Positions 16,128 through 24,636 of a DNA stretch of 64,000 bases are shown piece after piece. Position 1 is the first letter of the stretch, and the number at the start of each line of letters is the position of its first letter. Source of the DNA: JANQPX01 sp039197065. Its GTDB lineage: Bacteria; Pseudomonadota; Alphaproteobacteria; Geminicoccales; Geminicoccaceae. Position numbers and translations under genes: made by a program. The notes below the pieces were generated by a model that was not told where the DNA came from, did not search any database, and saw nothing but the letters and a program-made list of their open reading frames with translations. Where the stretch lies: contig JBCCUL010000007.1 in the NCBI GenBank assembly GCA_039197065.1, positions 62,001 to 126,000 on the forward strand, read 5' to 3'.

Positions 16128-17753
16128 ATGGCCCATGAGGCGCTGGACCCTGCGTTCCGTCAGCTGATCGATGAATATGCGCCGGTGATCCAGCTCGGCT
16201 CCGGCTTCACCTTTACCGAGGGGCCGATCTGGCATCCGGTTGAGCATTATCTGCTCTTTTCCGACATGCCAGGCGACATACGCAGGCGTTGGGATCGGCT
16301 TCATGACGTACGGGAGGTGGCGAGCCCGAGCAACAAGGGTAACGGCCTCACCTATGATCGTGACCTGAACCTGATCATTTGCGAGCATGCCACATCCAGC
16401 CTAGTTCGGCTCGGACCCGATGGCAGCCGGACCACCCTCGCCTCCCACTTCGATGGGCGCGAGCTCAACAGCCCGAACGATGTCATCGTGAAGTCCGATG
16501 GCACCATCTACTTCACCGATCCGTGGTACGGACGCATGCCCGGTTTCGGTGTCGAACGACCGCGTGAGCTTGGGTTCCAAGGGGTTTATCAGGTCAGGCC
16601 TGATCAGCCAGGCCGCGAGCCGGAACTTCTGGTCGATCGCTATCTCTTCGGCCAGCCAAACGGTCTTTGCTTCTCGCCTGACGAGCGGCAACTCTACATC
16701 AACGACACCGAAAAGGCGCTGATCCGCGTCTTTGACGTCCAGTCCGACGGGTCCTTGAACAATGGCCGCCTGTTTGCAGAAGGCCTGAAAGACGAGCGTA
16801 AGCCTGGCGTTCCCGACGGCATGAAATGCGATGCCCTCGGCAATGTCTGGGTCACCGCACCCGGCGGCCTTTGGGTCTACGCAGCGGATGGCCGCCACAT
16901 CGGCAAAGTCGACATCCCCGAACTCGCCGCCAACCTCCATTGGGGCGGCGAGGATTGGCGCACGCTTTTCGTCTGCGCCACCCACTCCGTCTACACCATC
17001 CAAACCAAAGTCGGCCCCCGCAACGAACCCTTCATGTCGGCCTCGGCGCGGCCGAGCGCGGTTACAGCTGCGCCGGAGACTACGACGGCGGGCGCGGCCC
17101 AAACGGCGACTTCCGAGCCGGCGACAGCCCAAAGTCAACCGGCCGACAGGCTGTCGGTGGACGCTGGGCGCGCCGCCCTGATTATTCAGGATATGCAAAA
17201 TGATGTGGTGATGGATGGCGGAGCCTTTGCGTCATCGGGGTCGCCGGAGCATTGCCGTCAGCAGAACAACATCGAGAAAACCGCGCGGCTCGCCGAGGTC
17301 TGCCGGGCCAGGGGCGTGATGGTCATTCATGTGTGGTTCGTGGTCGAGCCCGGCGCGCCCGGCGTCACCATGAATGCTCCCTTGTTTCGAGGGCTGTGGG
17401 AGGCGAATGCGCTGGTGCGCGATACATGGGGCGTCGCACCTGTTCCCGGCCTGGAGCCCAAGAAGGGCGACTTTGTCGTGACCAAGATACGCATGAGTGC
17501 CTGGGAGGGTACGTCGCTCGAAACCATTTTGAAAAGCGGCGGGCGTGACACGATCATCAACACCGGCGCCTGGACCAACATGTCCGTCGAGCACACGGCG
17601 CGCACAGGTGCCGACAAGGGCTATCACATGATCACGCCGGAGGACTGCTGCTCGACCATGAACGCTGACTGGCACAACGCCTCGATCAACTACGCCCAGC
17701 AAAACGTCGCTGTGGTGACCAATGTGGAAGAAGTCATCCGCGCATTGGGATGA
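16128..17753 (+). CDS. SMP-30/gluconolactonase domain fused to an isochorismatase-fold domain
   Basis: This 541-residue fusion has three parts. Residues 1-302 are an SMP-30 beta-propeller lactonase (FTEGPIWHPVEHYLLFSD, LNSPNDVIVKSDGTIYFTDP, GQPNGLCFSPDERQLYINDT). Residues 303-341 are an Ala/Thr/Ser/Gln linker. Residues 342-541 are an isochorismatase/cysteine-hydrolase fold with the catalytic Asp in LIIQDMQND and the Lys in VVTKIRMSAWEGT. The position that normally holds the nucleophilic Cys (TNxCVExTAR) reads TNMSVEHTAR, so Ser486 replaces it. The two domains are usually separate genes. The isochorismatase part may be a serine variant, a different hydrolase type, or inactive. It is the last gene of the + strand island and converges with the exopolysaccharide genes 28 bases further on. 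Confidence 0.88.
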   Translation: MAHEALDPAFRQLIDEYAPVIQLGSGFTFTEGPIWHPVEHYLLFSDMPGDIRRRWDRLHDVREVASPSNKGNGLTYDRDLNLIICEHATSSLVRLGPDGSRTTLASHFDGRELNSPNDVIVKSDGTIYFTDPWYGRMPGFGVERPRELGFQGVYQVRPDQPGREPELLVDRYLFGQPNGLCFSPDERQLYINDTEKALIRVFDVQSDGSLNNGRLFAEGLKDERKPGVPDGMKCDALGNVWVTAPGGLWVYAADGRHIGKVDIPELAANLHWGGEDWRTLFVCATHSVYTIQTKVGPRNEPFMSASARPSAVTAAPETTTAGAAQTATSEPATAQSQPADRLSVDAGRAALIIQDMQNDVVMDGGAFASSGSPEHCRQQNNIEKTARLAEVCRARGVMVIHVWFVVEPGAPGVTMNAPLFRGLWEANALVRDTWGVAPVPGLEPKKGDFVVTKIRMSAWEGTSLETILKSGGRDTIINTGAWTNMSVEHTARTGADKGYHMITPEDCCSTMNADWHNASINYAQQNVAVVTNVEEVIRALG

Positions 17754-17781
17754 CCAACGTCGAACGCGTCGCTGACAGCGA

Positions 17782-18675
17782 CTAAGCGGGCAGGCTCTCG
17801 CCGGCGTAATCATATCCGTAGAGCGCTGCCCGGCGTTCGGAGATGACCGCCCGGTTCAGGAGAAGGCTGACCTTGTCCATATTGACGTCGAGAAGGTCGA
17901 GTGAGGCATCAAGCTGGGTGCCGGTCGCTTCACCGGCCCCGATCACCAGCACCACCTCGTCGGCGTGGGGCGCAAGCACGGCTGCTTCGGTCGTCGCCAG
18001 AAGCGGTGGTCCGTCCATCACGATCATATCGTAGCGGCCGAGCGCAACGATCCTCTTCAGCAGACCAGACATGGCCTTGCCGCCAAGCAAGCTCGATGGC
18101 GATTTGGTGGCTTGCCCCGCCGGCAGAGCCGAAAGCGAAATCTTCGAGAAAGTGATCAGCATCTCGTCCAGATCGGCCCCACGGTCGACGAGGCACTCGA
18201 ACAGGCCATGTTTTCGATAGGGGAAACCGATCACGGTCGGGACGCTGGGATTGGCCAGATCGCTGTCGATCAGAAGCACGTTCAGCTGTTCTTCGATCGC
18301 CAGGCTAAGAGCAAAATTGATCGAACTGAACGTCTTGCCCTCACCTGGATTCCCAGACGTGATCAGAACGATCGGGCAACGCCTCTCACTCTTCTCGTCG
18401 TTCTCATCCACCTCCGGGCCGAAGAAACCAAGACGCCGGAAAAGCCGGCGCTTCACCATGCTGTAATCACGCGCAAGGTCGAGGTCGATGGTCGAAGGCG
18501 TGATGAAACCGAGCTTGGCAAGGCGATCGAAGTCGAGCGTCAGTTTGCTCTCTTCCTCCGATCTTTCACCGCGAACCTTGGCGCTGAGATTGGCCCAGGG
18601 GGTTTGCACATAGGCCGAGGTGCGTCGTTTGGTTTTAGGGTTGGAGAAGAGCATCAGAGTTTCGCCCAGATCCAC
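17782..18675 (-). CDS. Tyrosine autokinase of CpsD/Wzc-C type (exopolysaccharide)
   Basis: A 297-residue cytoplasmic BY-kinase. Walker A is SGNPGEGKTFSS; Walker A' is LLIDSDLANPS, and Walker B VMDGPPLL. The C-terminus has a small tyrosine cluster (YGYDY) suitable for autophosphorylation. In XrtA-type polysaccharide loci the kinase and the chain-length protein are separate polypeptides, as here. The gene overlaps the 3' end of the chain-length gene by 22 bases, so translation is probably coupled. Together they control polymer length in a Wzy-type pathway. Confidence 0.88.
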   Translation of the reverse strand: MDLGETLMLFSNPKTKRRTSAYVQTPWANLSAKVRGERSEEESKLTLDFDRLAKLGFITPSTIDLDLARDYSMVKRRLFRRLGFFGPEVDENDEKSERRCPIVLITSGNPGEGKTFSSINFALSLAIEEQLNVLLIDSDLANPSVPTVIGFPYRKHGLFECLVDRGADLDEMLITFSKISLSALPAGQATKSPSSLLGGKAMSGLLKRIVALGRYDMIVMDGPPLLATTEAAVLAPHADEVVLVIGAGEATGTQLDASLDLLDVNMDKVSLLLNRAVISERRAALYGYDYAGESLPA

Positions 18676-20243
18676 TGCAGCGTCGATCCCTTCGTGGTTG
18701 CCGCTAGGCTATCCACCTTCGAATTCGACGGGCCGACTTCGGAGAAATACAAGAGTGTTGCGAAAACCCCGACCAACGCCAGAGACCCGCTGGCGACACC
18801 TGCCCAACCGGCCATGGCGCCGCCTGATTGCGCCGGCCGCACGGCTTCGGAAACACCCCCAAGGATGGGCAGATCGATAGCGGCTTTCAGCTGATCCACG
18901 GTGAGAAAACTCCCGCTGATCAATTGTCGGCCAATGGCGAATGCGACGCCCGAAACGAAGCCGACCATGAGGATCGCCGCGAGAAACAAACCGCGCGGTG
19001 GCCCGATCGGCTCGAGGGGCACCACGGGCGGATCGATGATCCGGTACTCGATCCGGCTGATGCCGCTGTCCAGATCCCTCGCGATCTGAGCGGATTCGCG
19101 CCGCTGGATGAGCTGTTCATACTGCGCGAGAAGAACATTGTAGTCGCGCGTCAACCTGGTGAGATCGGCCTCGACCTCCGGAGCCGACGCTGCGGTCGTC
19201 GATAGGACTCCGATTTCGTTCTCGGCAAGAGCGAGACGACGTCGAAGGTCTTGAACCGAGCCCTCGGCAAGCTGCAGCTGATCGATCAGCTCGGCATATT
19301 GCGGGTTGGCGATACGCGCTCCGTCTGCATTCACCGCATACTGCTGAGTTGCGAGCTGCTGTTCGGCATTTTCGATCATCCCTCGAAGGGCGATGACTTC
19401 GGGGTGTCGATCGGTGTAGATCATGAGTTTGGTCTGAAGTTCCTGCGCGAGACTTTGAAGTCTGAACTGTGCCGCACTCTGCCCGCCCGCTGTTATCTGG
19501 GCGGATGCGGCAATCGTCTTCGGTGTCGCATTCAATTGCGTTCTCAGCTGGTCGCGCCTCCAGATTGCCGATTCGATCTCGGCATTAAGTCTGCGCAGTT
19601 CGACCTCGCGCTGTTCGAGGGCCCGCTGATTGCGATCCACACCACCGAGTTCGTCAGCATGCTCTCTTCTAAAGATCGCGATCTCAACCTCGGCTTCACG
19701 CAGCTTGGCTTCGTAGTCTTCAATCTGGTTGTCGATGAAATCGCGCGCTTCTTCGACATCTTGCTGCGAATGGCCGAGATTCTGCTCGACGAAAATCTGA
19801 AGGATGGAGTCCACCACCCGCTGCGTCAGCCGTGGATTCTGATGCGCATAGCTGATCTGAAACAGGCTAGCGCCCTCAGTTTTGATCTTGATGTCCTTTG
19901 ACAGATCCTGAACCAGATTCAGCCGTTCGACATCGCTGTGCACGGTGTGATCCAGATCGGTCATCCGGATCAGCTCTTCGATATTGGGAACCGACAGCAG
20001 CGTGCGCCGCATCATCTCAACCTGTCGCTCGAAATCCGGTGCGACCGCGAGCCCCTTCATCAACGGACCCAGGATCGTCTCGGTATCGATGTAGATGCGC
20101 GCGCGCGACTGGTAGCGATCGGGCATCGATGCGAGCATGAGCCAGCCGAGGAGACAGACCAGCCAGGCAACGGCCAGGCCCTGCCAGCGATAGCGCTTGA
20201 GCGCGGCGAGATGCGGCATGAGAAGCGCGCGATAGTCAACCAT
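18654..20243 (-). CDS. XrtA-type polysaccharide chain-length determinant (Wzz family)
   Basis: The 529-residue inner-membrane co-polymerase has an N-terminal membrane segment (about 20-38), a Wzz domain with MPDRYQSRARIYIDTETILGP, a long coiled coil (about 160-390), and a C-terminal segment GLFLAAILMVGFVSGVAFA (about 440-458). A further hydrophobic stretch near 500 is less certain. DRHPEVIALRGMIENAEQQL is typical of the XrtA/PEP-CTERM chain-length subfamily. No exosortase or PEP-CTERM substrate is visible in the window, so the assignment rests on the sequence pattern. The kinase gene overlaps its end, and the export lipoprotein gene lies 21 bases upstream. Confidence 0.88.
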   Translation of the reverse strand: MVDYRALLMPHLAALKRYRWQGLAVAWLVCLLGWLMLASMPDRYQSRARIYIDTETILGPLMKGLAVAPDFERQVEMMRRTLLSVPNIEELIRMTDLDHTVHSDVERLNLVQDLSKDIKIKTEGASLFQISYAHQNPRLTQRVVDSILQIFVEQNLGHSQQDVEEARDFIDNQIEDYEAKLREAEVEIAIFRREHADELGGVDRNQRALEQREVELRRLNAEIESAIWRRDQLRTQLNATPKTIAASAQITAGGQSAAQFRLQSLAQELQTKLMIYTDRHPEVIALRGMIENAEQQLATQQYAVNADGARIANPQYAELIDQLQLAEGSVQDLRRRLALAENEIGVLSTTAASAPEVEADLTRLTRDYNVLLAQYEQLIQRRESAQIARDLDSGISRIEYRIIDPPVVPLEPIGPPRGLFLAAILMVGFVSGVAFAIGRQLISGSFLTVDQLKAAIDLPILGGVSEAVRPAQSGGAMAGWAGVASGSLALVGVFATLLYFSEVGPSNSKVDSLAATTKGSTLQWIWAKL

Positions 20244-20264
20244 GGTGGATGAGTTCCTTGCGCG

Positions 20265-20870
20265 TCAAAGCAGGCTCTTGGGGACGACGATCAGATCGCC
20301 GGGGCGCAGTTTTGCATTTGCCGACATTCGGCCGTCATGAAGAAGGTCATTCAGTTTGAGCTGATAGGTGCGCTCACGACCGTTCACCTTGCGGATCAGC
20401 TTGGCGTCATTACCGTCTGCATATTCCGTCAGGCCCTGAGCCTCAGCCATCGCATCCAGCACGCTCATATGCATCTGATAGTGCACGGTTACCGGACGTG
20501 CGACCTCGCCGATTACCTTGACCATCTGCGTGGTTTGATTTGCGAAATTCTCAACGACGACCGAAGCCTTCGGCTCCTGTACGAAGGGCCGAAGGGCCTC
20601 CTCGATGTCGCGCGCTAGAACGGTCGGGCTCTTGCCTGCTGCAACCAGATCCTCGACCAAAGGAATGGTGATCCGACCATCAGGGCGAACCGGCACGGTT
20701 ACTGACAGGTCAGGCGCCCGCCAGACGAAGATCTGAACGACGTCCAGCGGTGCGATCGCATATTCCGGCGTCTCCAATATGTCGGCTTCGGTCAGTTTGG
20801 GCGGCGGCGGCAACTCCTGGCAGGCTGCAAATACGGAGATGAACGCAAAAACGAAGCATAACCTCGCCAA
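20265..20870 (-). CDS. Polysaccharide export lipoprotein, Wza/XrtA type
   Basis: The protein has a poly_export domain (EYAIAPLDVVQIFVWRAPDL, VRPDGRITIPLVEDL) and a SLBB domain (VIGEVARPVTVHYQMHMSVLDAM). The frame stays open upstream to 21257, but that extension is Arg/Lys-rich and unlike the family. The lipoprotein signal LARLCFVFAFISVFAAC begins at a TTG at 20870, which gives 201 residues, the normal length of XrtA-type export proteins. No clear ribosome site precedes this TTG, so the start is the weakest part of the call. The outer-membrane channel it forms would export the polymer controlled by the two genes that follow. Confidence 0.8.
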   Translation of the reverse strand: MARLCFVFAFISVFAACQELPPPPKLTEADILETPEYAIAPLDVVQIFVWRAPDLSVTVPVRPDGRITIPLVEDLVAAGKSPTVLARDIEEALRPFVQEPKASVVVENFANQTTQMVKVIGEVARPVTVHYQMHMSVLDAMAEAQGLTEYADGNDAKLIRKVNGRERTYQLKLNDLLHDGRMSANAKLRPGDLIVVPKSLL

Positions 20871-21792
20871 AGTATGCGAGGGTCTTACAGGACCTGAATT
20901 CTCGCCGATGTGCTTTGAGGCAAGCGTTCGTTTGACGCTAGCTTCCAAACCATGCTTTACTAGGCTCGGACGTTCTAAAATCGAACGCCAATAAAACCGT
21001 CGCCAGGATCGTCCCGAAGATATTCGACCCCGCTTTTTCTCTTGCAAACCACTGATGACCATCGCCCGCTCCATTGGTCTATTCACGGACAGATTTGATG
21101 AGATCTCGGCATTTGGGACCTTAAGCACAATGGAATGCTGCTCCTCTTCTTTAAAGCAGAAACATCGACTTTCTGGCGTTTTCGTCGAACATGCCTTGCG
21201 GCGCGTGTTTCGACACAACCTAAGATAGTTCTTACCTGTGAATAAAATATACGTCAAGGTGATTTTCTTAAAAATTGGATCTACCGAAAGTTTGTTTTCT
21301 CTTCGCTGAAAAACTATCTTGGTTTATCGGATAAGCCGATCTTTCAGAGGACGGTGCAGATTGCTCGACATTTCCTTGAAATGGCTCCAACATGTTGGAA
21401 ATTATGCTTTCTTTCAGCGTCAATCGCCTTGATGCATAGCCCAAAAATGTCGATTTTCACAAGATCCAAGCAAAATGCCGGAAAAATTAACGCTATCTGA
21501 ATGCACACCCTTTCGGTGACCCTGAGCTTGAGATCGCTTTGCTACCGAAGGTTGTCAAGGCAATACTATGAATTCTGTTTTTACAAGGAGCGATCCGCAC
21601 CGTCGGGGTTGAACTGACGCGGTGCCGATCGTTTCATTGTCGTTTGGATCGATCCTATCGCTTCGCTTGGTGGGATGCCCTCGCTTTTCCCTGGTGGGCG
21701 CGGGGTCATCGGTCTTGAAACGCCACGAACTTAAGCGATAGGTTGATGCGTGGAGGCTGGCATCAAAGCTCTGTCTTCCCGGGAGAGAGACC
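20871..21792. other. Intergenic region of about 920 bases between divergent genes
   Basis: The right part of an open frame continues from the export gene up to 21257, but looks non-coding. From about 21240 to 21560 the sequence is markedly AT-richer than the genes on either side. This is a likely promoter and regulatory zone for the exopolysaccharide genes (leftward) and the Nit-type amidase (rightward). A short dyad (ATCGG-CCGAT) lies near 21338. I see no tRNA or mobile element. Confidence 0.5.
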
Positions 21793-22674
21793 ATGACACG
21801 ATCGCTGAAAGTGGGCTGCGTTCAGCATTGCGCAGGCACGAACACCGATCGCAATCTGCGTCAGTTGGAAAAACTCATCACCAAGGTCGCCGCTCAGGAT
21901 GCAGAGATAATCTGCCTGTCTGAATATGCGACCACCTATGGCGCCAGCCGCGGCCGCCTGCAAGTTGGCGCCGAATACGAAGACAGCCATGTCGGTCTCG
22001 CAGCGATCAGAGATCTTGCGCGGCAGACGGGACGTTGGATACTGATCGGCTCTATCGCCATCAAACGTGACGACGACCTGATCAGCAATAGGTCCTATCT
22101 GATCGATAATGCCGGCGCTATCGTCGCGAGCTATGATAAGATTCATCTGTTCGACGTCGATCTCGACCGTGGCGAGTCCTATCGCGAAAGCGCGATGATC
22201 AAGGCCGGCGATAAAGCCGTTCTGGTCGACACGCCCTTTGGTCGTTTTGGCCTCACGATCTGTTATGATCTTCGTTTTCCACAGCTTTACCGAACGCTTG
22301 CGAAGGCTGGCGCAGAGGTCATCTTCGCGCCTGCAGCCTTCACCCGGACGACTGGGCGCGATCATTGGCATACGCTGGTTACAGCGAGAGCCATTGAGAC
22401 GGGCGCCTACCTGTTGGCGCCTTGTCAATGCGGCGACGTCAAAGGCAAGCTCGCTCGCTACGGTCACTCGCTGATCGTCAGTCCTTGGGGGGGCATCCTT
22501 GCCGACGGTGGCGAAAACGCAGGTATCATCACCGCCGATCTCGACCTCGACAAGGTCGCCTTGGCCAGGCAGAGGATACCGGCACTCAGCCACGACCGGC
22601 TATTCGAGATTTCCTTCGCACCGAAGAGTGAAGGCGGGGAAGAGCAGACAAGCTCGCATCCGAACGCTTCTTAG
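21793..22674 (+). CDS. Carbon-nitrogen hydrolase, Nit1/deaminated-glutathione amidase type
   Basis: A 293-residue nitrilase-superfamily amidase. The catalytic triad regions are all visible: Glu in ICLSEYATTYG, Lys in YDKIHLFDVDLDRGESYRES, and Cys in GLTICYDLRFPQLYR. FAPAAFTRTTGRDHWHTLVTARAIET is typical of the Nit1 branch, whose members remove deaminated glutathione as metabolite repair. The ATG follows a GGGAGAGAG ribosome site. It is not obviously related to the polysaccharide genes around it. Confidence 0.88.
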   Translation: MTRSLKVGCVQHCAGTNTDRNLRQLEKLITKVAAQDAEIICLSEYATTYGASRGRLQVGAEYEDSHVGLAAIRDLARQTGRWILIGSIAIKRDDDLISNRSYLIDNAGAIVASYDKIHLFDVDLDRGESYRESAMIKAGDKAVLVDTPFGRFGLTICYDLRFPQLYRTLAKAGAEVIFAPAAFTRTTGRDHWHTLVTARAIETGAYLLAPCQCGDVKGKLARYGHSLIVSPWGGILADGGENAGIITADLDLDKVALARQRIPALSHDRLFEISFAPKSEGGEEQTSSHPNAS

Positions 22675-22810
22675 CGCACCGATCCGAAGGGGCACCATCA
22701 GATATCGATGTCGCTGCCTGACGCCATGATACATGGCCGGGAAATGGCCCGGCCGATGCATCATTCGATCAGTCGCGGCGATGGGCAGAGAACCCCCACA
22801 CCTGGGAAGA

Positions 22811-23878
22811 TCAGCTTTCCACGCCCAATGCTTCCGCCGTTTCGATCGGGATGTAGTTGGTGCCGACTGGCAGATCTTTGGCCTTGGCGTAGCTGTTGAC
22901 GGCGCGGATGGTCTTGGGCCCGAACAGGCCGTCGATCCGGCCGCCATAATGGCCGGAACGGCTGAGGCGCGTTTGCAGGTTGCGGATCACATCTGCGGTC
23001 ATATTGACGTCGCAAAGGACTTCCCGCCAGGCGAGCTTCTCGTCGGTAAGCTTGGCGCGTTTCGAGACCGTTTCATATTGCGCCGGCACCTCGACCGTCT
23101 GCTCGCGCGCAGGTTCGATGAGCTTTTGTACGCGCACCGTCTCATATTCGGCCGGCACCGTCACTTTACGCGTGCCGGCAGGGCTCTTCAGTCGCTTTTT
23201 GGTCACGGTCTTGTACTCAGCCGGCATCATCACCTCCTGGGTGGTCGCCGGCGTTACCAGGATGCGCTTTTCGATGGTGCGATAGGTGGCGGGCACCTCG
23301 ACCAGGCACATCACCTCGCCGGTGCTCTCGTCATAGGTGGTTTTCAACGCGTTATCGATCGGACCGCGGCCACGTTTCCAGACGGTGTGCGCAGGCTTGT
23401 CGAGAATGCGCTCCTTGATGGTCTGGTACTTTGCCGGAACGTTCACAAGCTTCTTGCTTTCCGGCTTGACCAGGACCTTTTCGGTCACCGTTTCATATTC
23501 CGCAGGCACGGCCTCAAGGCGGGTTGACGCCTCCTTAACAAGGACAGCCTCCTCCACCCACTCGTAACGGGCTTCCTCGATCTGGATCTTGGTCTCGGGC
23601 GGGCTGACCAAGACCTTCTCCTCGCTGACGTCATAGGTCGCCGGCAGCAGCACGCGCGCATAGCAGTGGCCGGGCTTCGCATCAGGCGGGAACAGTGCTG
23701 CGTTTTCGAGAGGGGAGGCTTTGAAAGCTGCCGGCGTCGCATGACCTGGTGGCGCGGCAGCGGGCTCGATAGACGCGTTGAAGGCGATCGGCGTGCTCGG
23801 CTGATCCGACGCGCAGGCCGTAAGGGCAGCAGCACAACAAACAACGACAAGGCCGGCGTTTCCATGGCGCGATTTCAT
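22811..23878 (-). CDS. Peptidoglycan-binding lipoprotein with eight 23-residue repeats
   Basis: The 355-residue protein starts with a lipoprotein signal (VVVCCAAALTAC, acylated Cys near residue 22). Residues about 77-285 are 23-residue repeats of the form xVPAxYxTVxxxxLxxPxxxx, for example VPAEYETVTEKVLVKPESKK. Four copies precede and four follow a 25-residue insertion (GRGPIDNALKTTYDESTGEV). A PG_binding_1 domain ends the protein (IRNLQTRLSRSGHYGGRIDG, LFGPKTIRAVNSYAK). This suggests an outer-membrane-anchored protein that reaches the cell wall, with the repeats as an extended beta spacer. A GGAG site supports the start. I cannot name a function for the repeats. Confidence 0.85.
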   Translation of the reverse strand: MKSRHGNAGLVVVCCAAALTACASDQPSTPIAFNASIEPAAAPPGHATPAAFKASPLENAALFPPDAKPGHCYARVLLPATYDVSEEKVLVSPPETKIQIEEARYEWVEEAVLVKEASTRLEAVPAEYETVTEKVLVKPESKKLVNVPAKYQTIKERILDKPAHTVWKRGRGPIDNALKTTYDESTGEVMCLVEVPATYRTIEKRILVTPATTQEVMMPAEYKTVTKKRLKSPAGTRKVTVPAEYETVRVQKLIEPAREQTVEVPAQYETVSKRAKLTDEKLAWREVLCDVNMTADVIRNLQTRLSRSGHYGGRIDGLFGPKTIRAVNSYAKAKDLPVGTNYIPIETAEALGVES

Positions 23879-24636
23879 GGTATCTCCAGATACAATTATT
23901 AGCCAACAGGTCGATGCTTAGCATCAACTGTTGTTTTGACAAAAGAAAATAATACAGATCACTTTTGATACAGCATCGTTAGTTTTAGTGATTTATTATT
24001 TATTTTATTTTATGAATTTTTCTAAATTTTTATTTATTTAACGATCATGTTGTCCGAGTTCCCTAGGGAAACGCTCAAAGGGCCCCGATCGTGAGCAGCA
24101 AAGGATCATCAATGTGAGGGAGAAGATATCTTGGAACGGTCATCATGTCGGGCTTGGCAGCGGTGTTCCGGTTTCAATGTCGCCTTCGTTCTTATGCGCG
24201 TGTACATTTCTCAATCAGTTCGAATTCCGCGAGTAAGTGCGTTAAATTTCGCGCTATGGGTGATTGCTTCAAGAAAATGGATCCTATAAGGAAGTGGTTA
24301 CCGGTCATGTTTCCTACGAACGGGCAGTACAGACCGAAATGACCGACAGTTCGACCTAGAGCCGAGCTTGGTCCTCAAGGTTCTGGGCTCGCATATTCGG
24401 CACGACGTCACCGATCCAGAGGTCATGGCTCCGGCGGGAAGGTAGGGCTTCCCTTGACCTTCGAATGGCACGCTGATCACTGGTTGTTTCGGAGCGAGTT
24501 GACGGTCGTTTTTCGAAGTGACAGCGAACGTGACTTGAACGCGATGTCAGTGGACTTTAACGAAGCCGCTGACGTTTACAGGATGGTATCGCCCTTATCA
24601 GGTTTGGGCGGATGAAGAAATTTTGGGGAAACGCCA
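23879..24636. other. Intergenic region of 758 bases with a strongly AT-rich core
   Basis: Between divergent genes. Bases about 23935-24045 are nearly all A and T (runs such as TTATTTATTTTATTTTATG), very unlike the surrounding high-GC genes. Such cores are typical of promoters bound by xenogeneic silencers such as MucR/Ros in alphaproteobacteria, many of which control exopolysaccharide. The rest (24060-24636) holds no gene I can support. Confidence 0.5.

Noticed and set aside
20871..21257. N-terminal extension of the polysaccharide export protein
   Set aside because: Arg/Lys-rich and unlike the family; the lipoprotein signal starts at 20870 and gives the normal length.
24145..24342. 65-codon frame before the GT4 gene
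   Set aside because: No family resemblance or ribosome site; amino-acid content is not protein-like.
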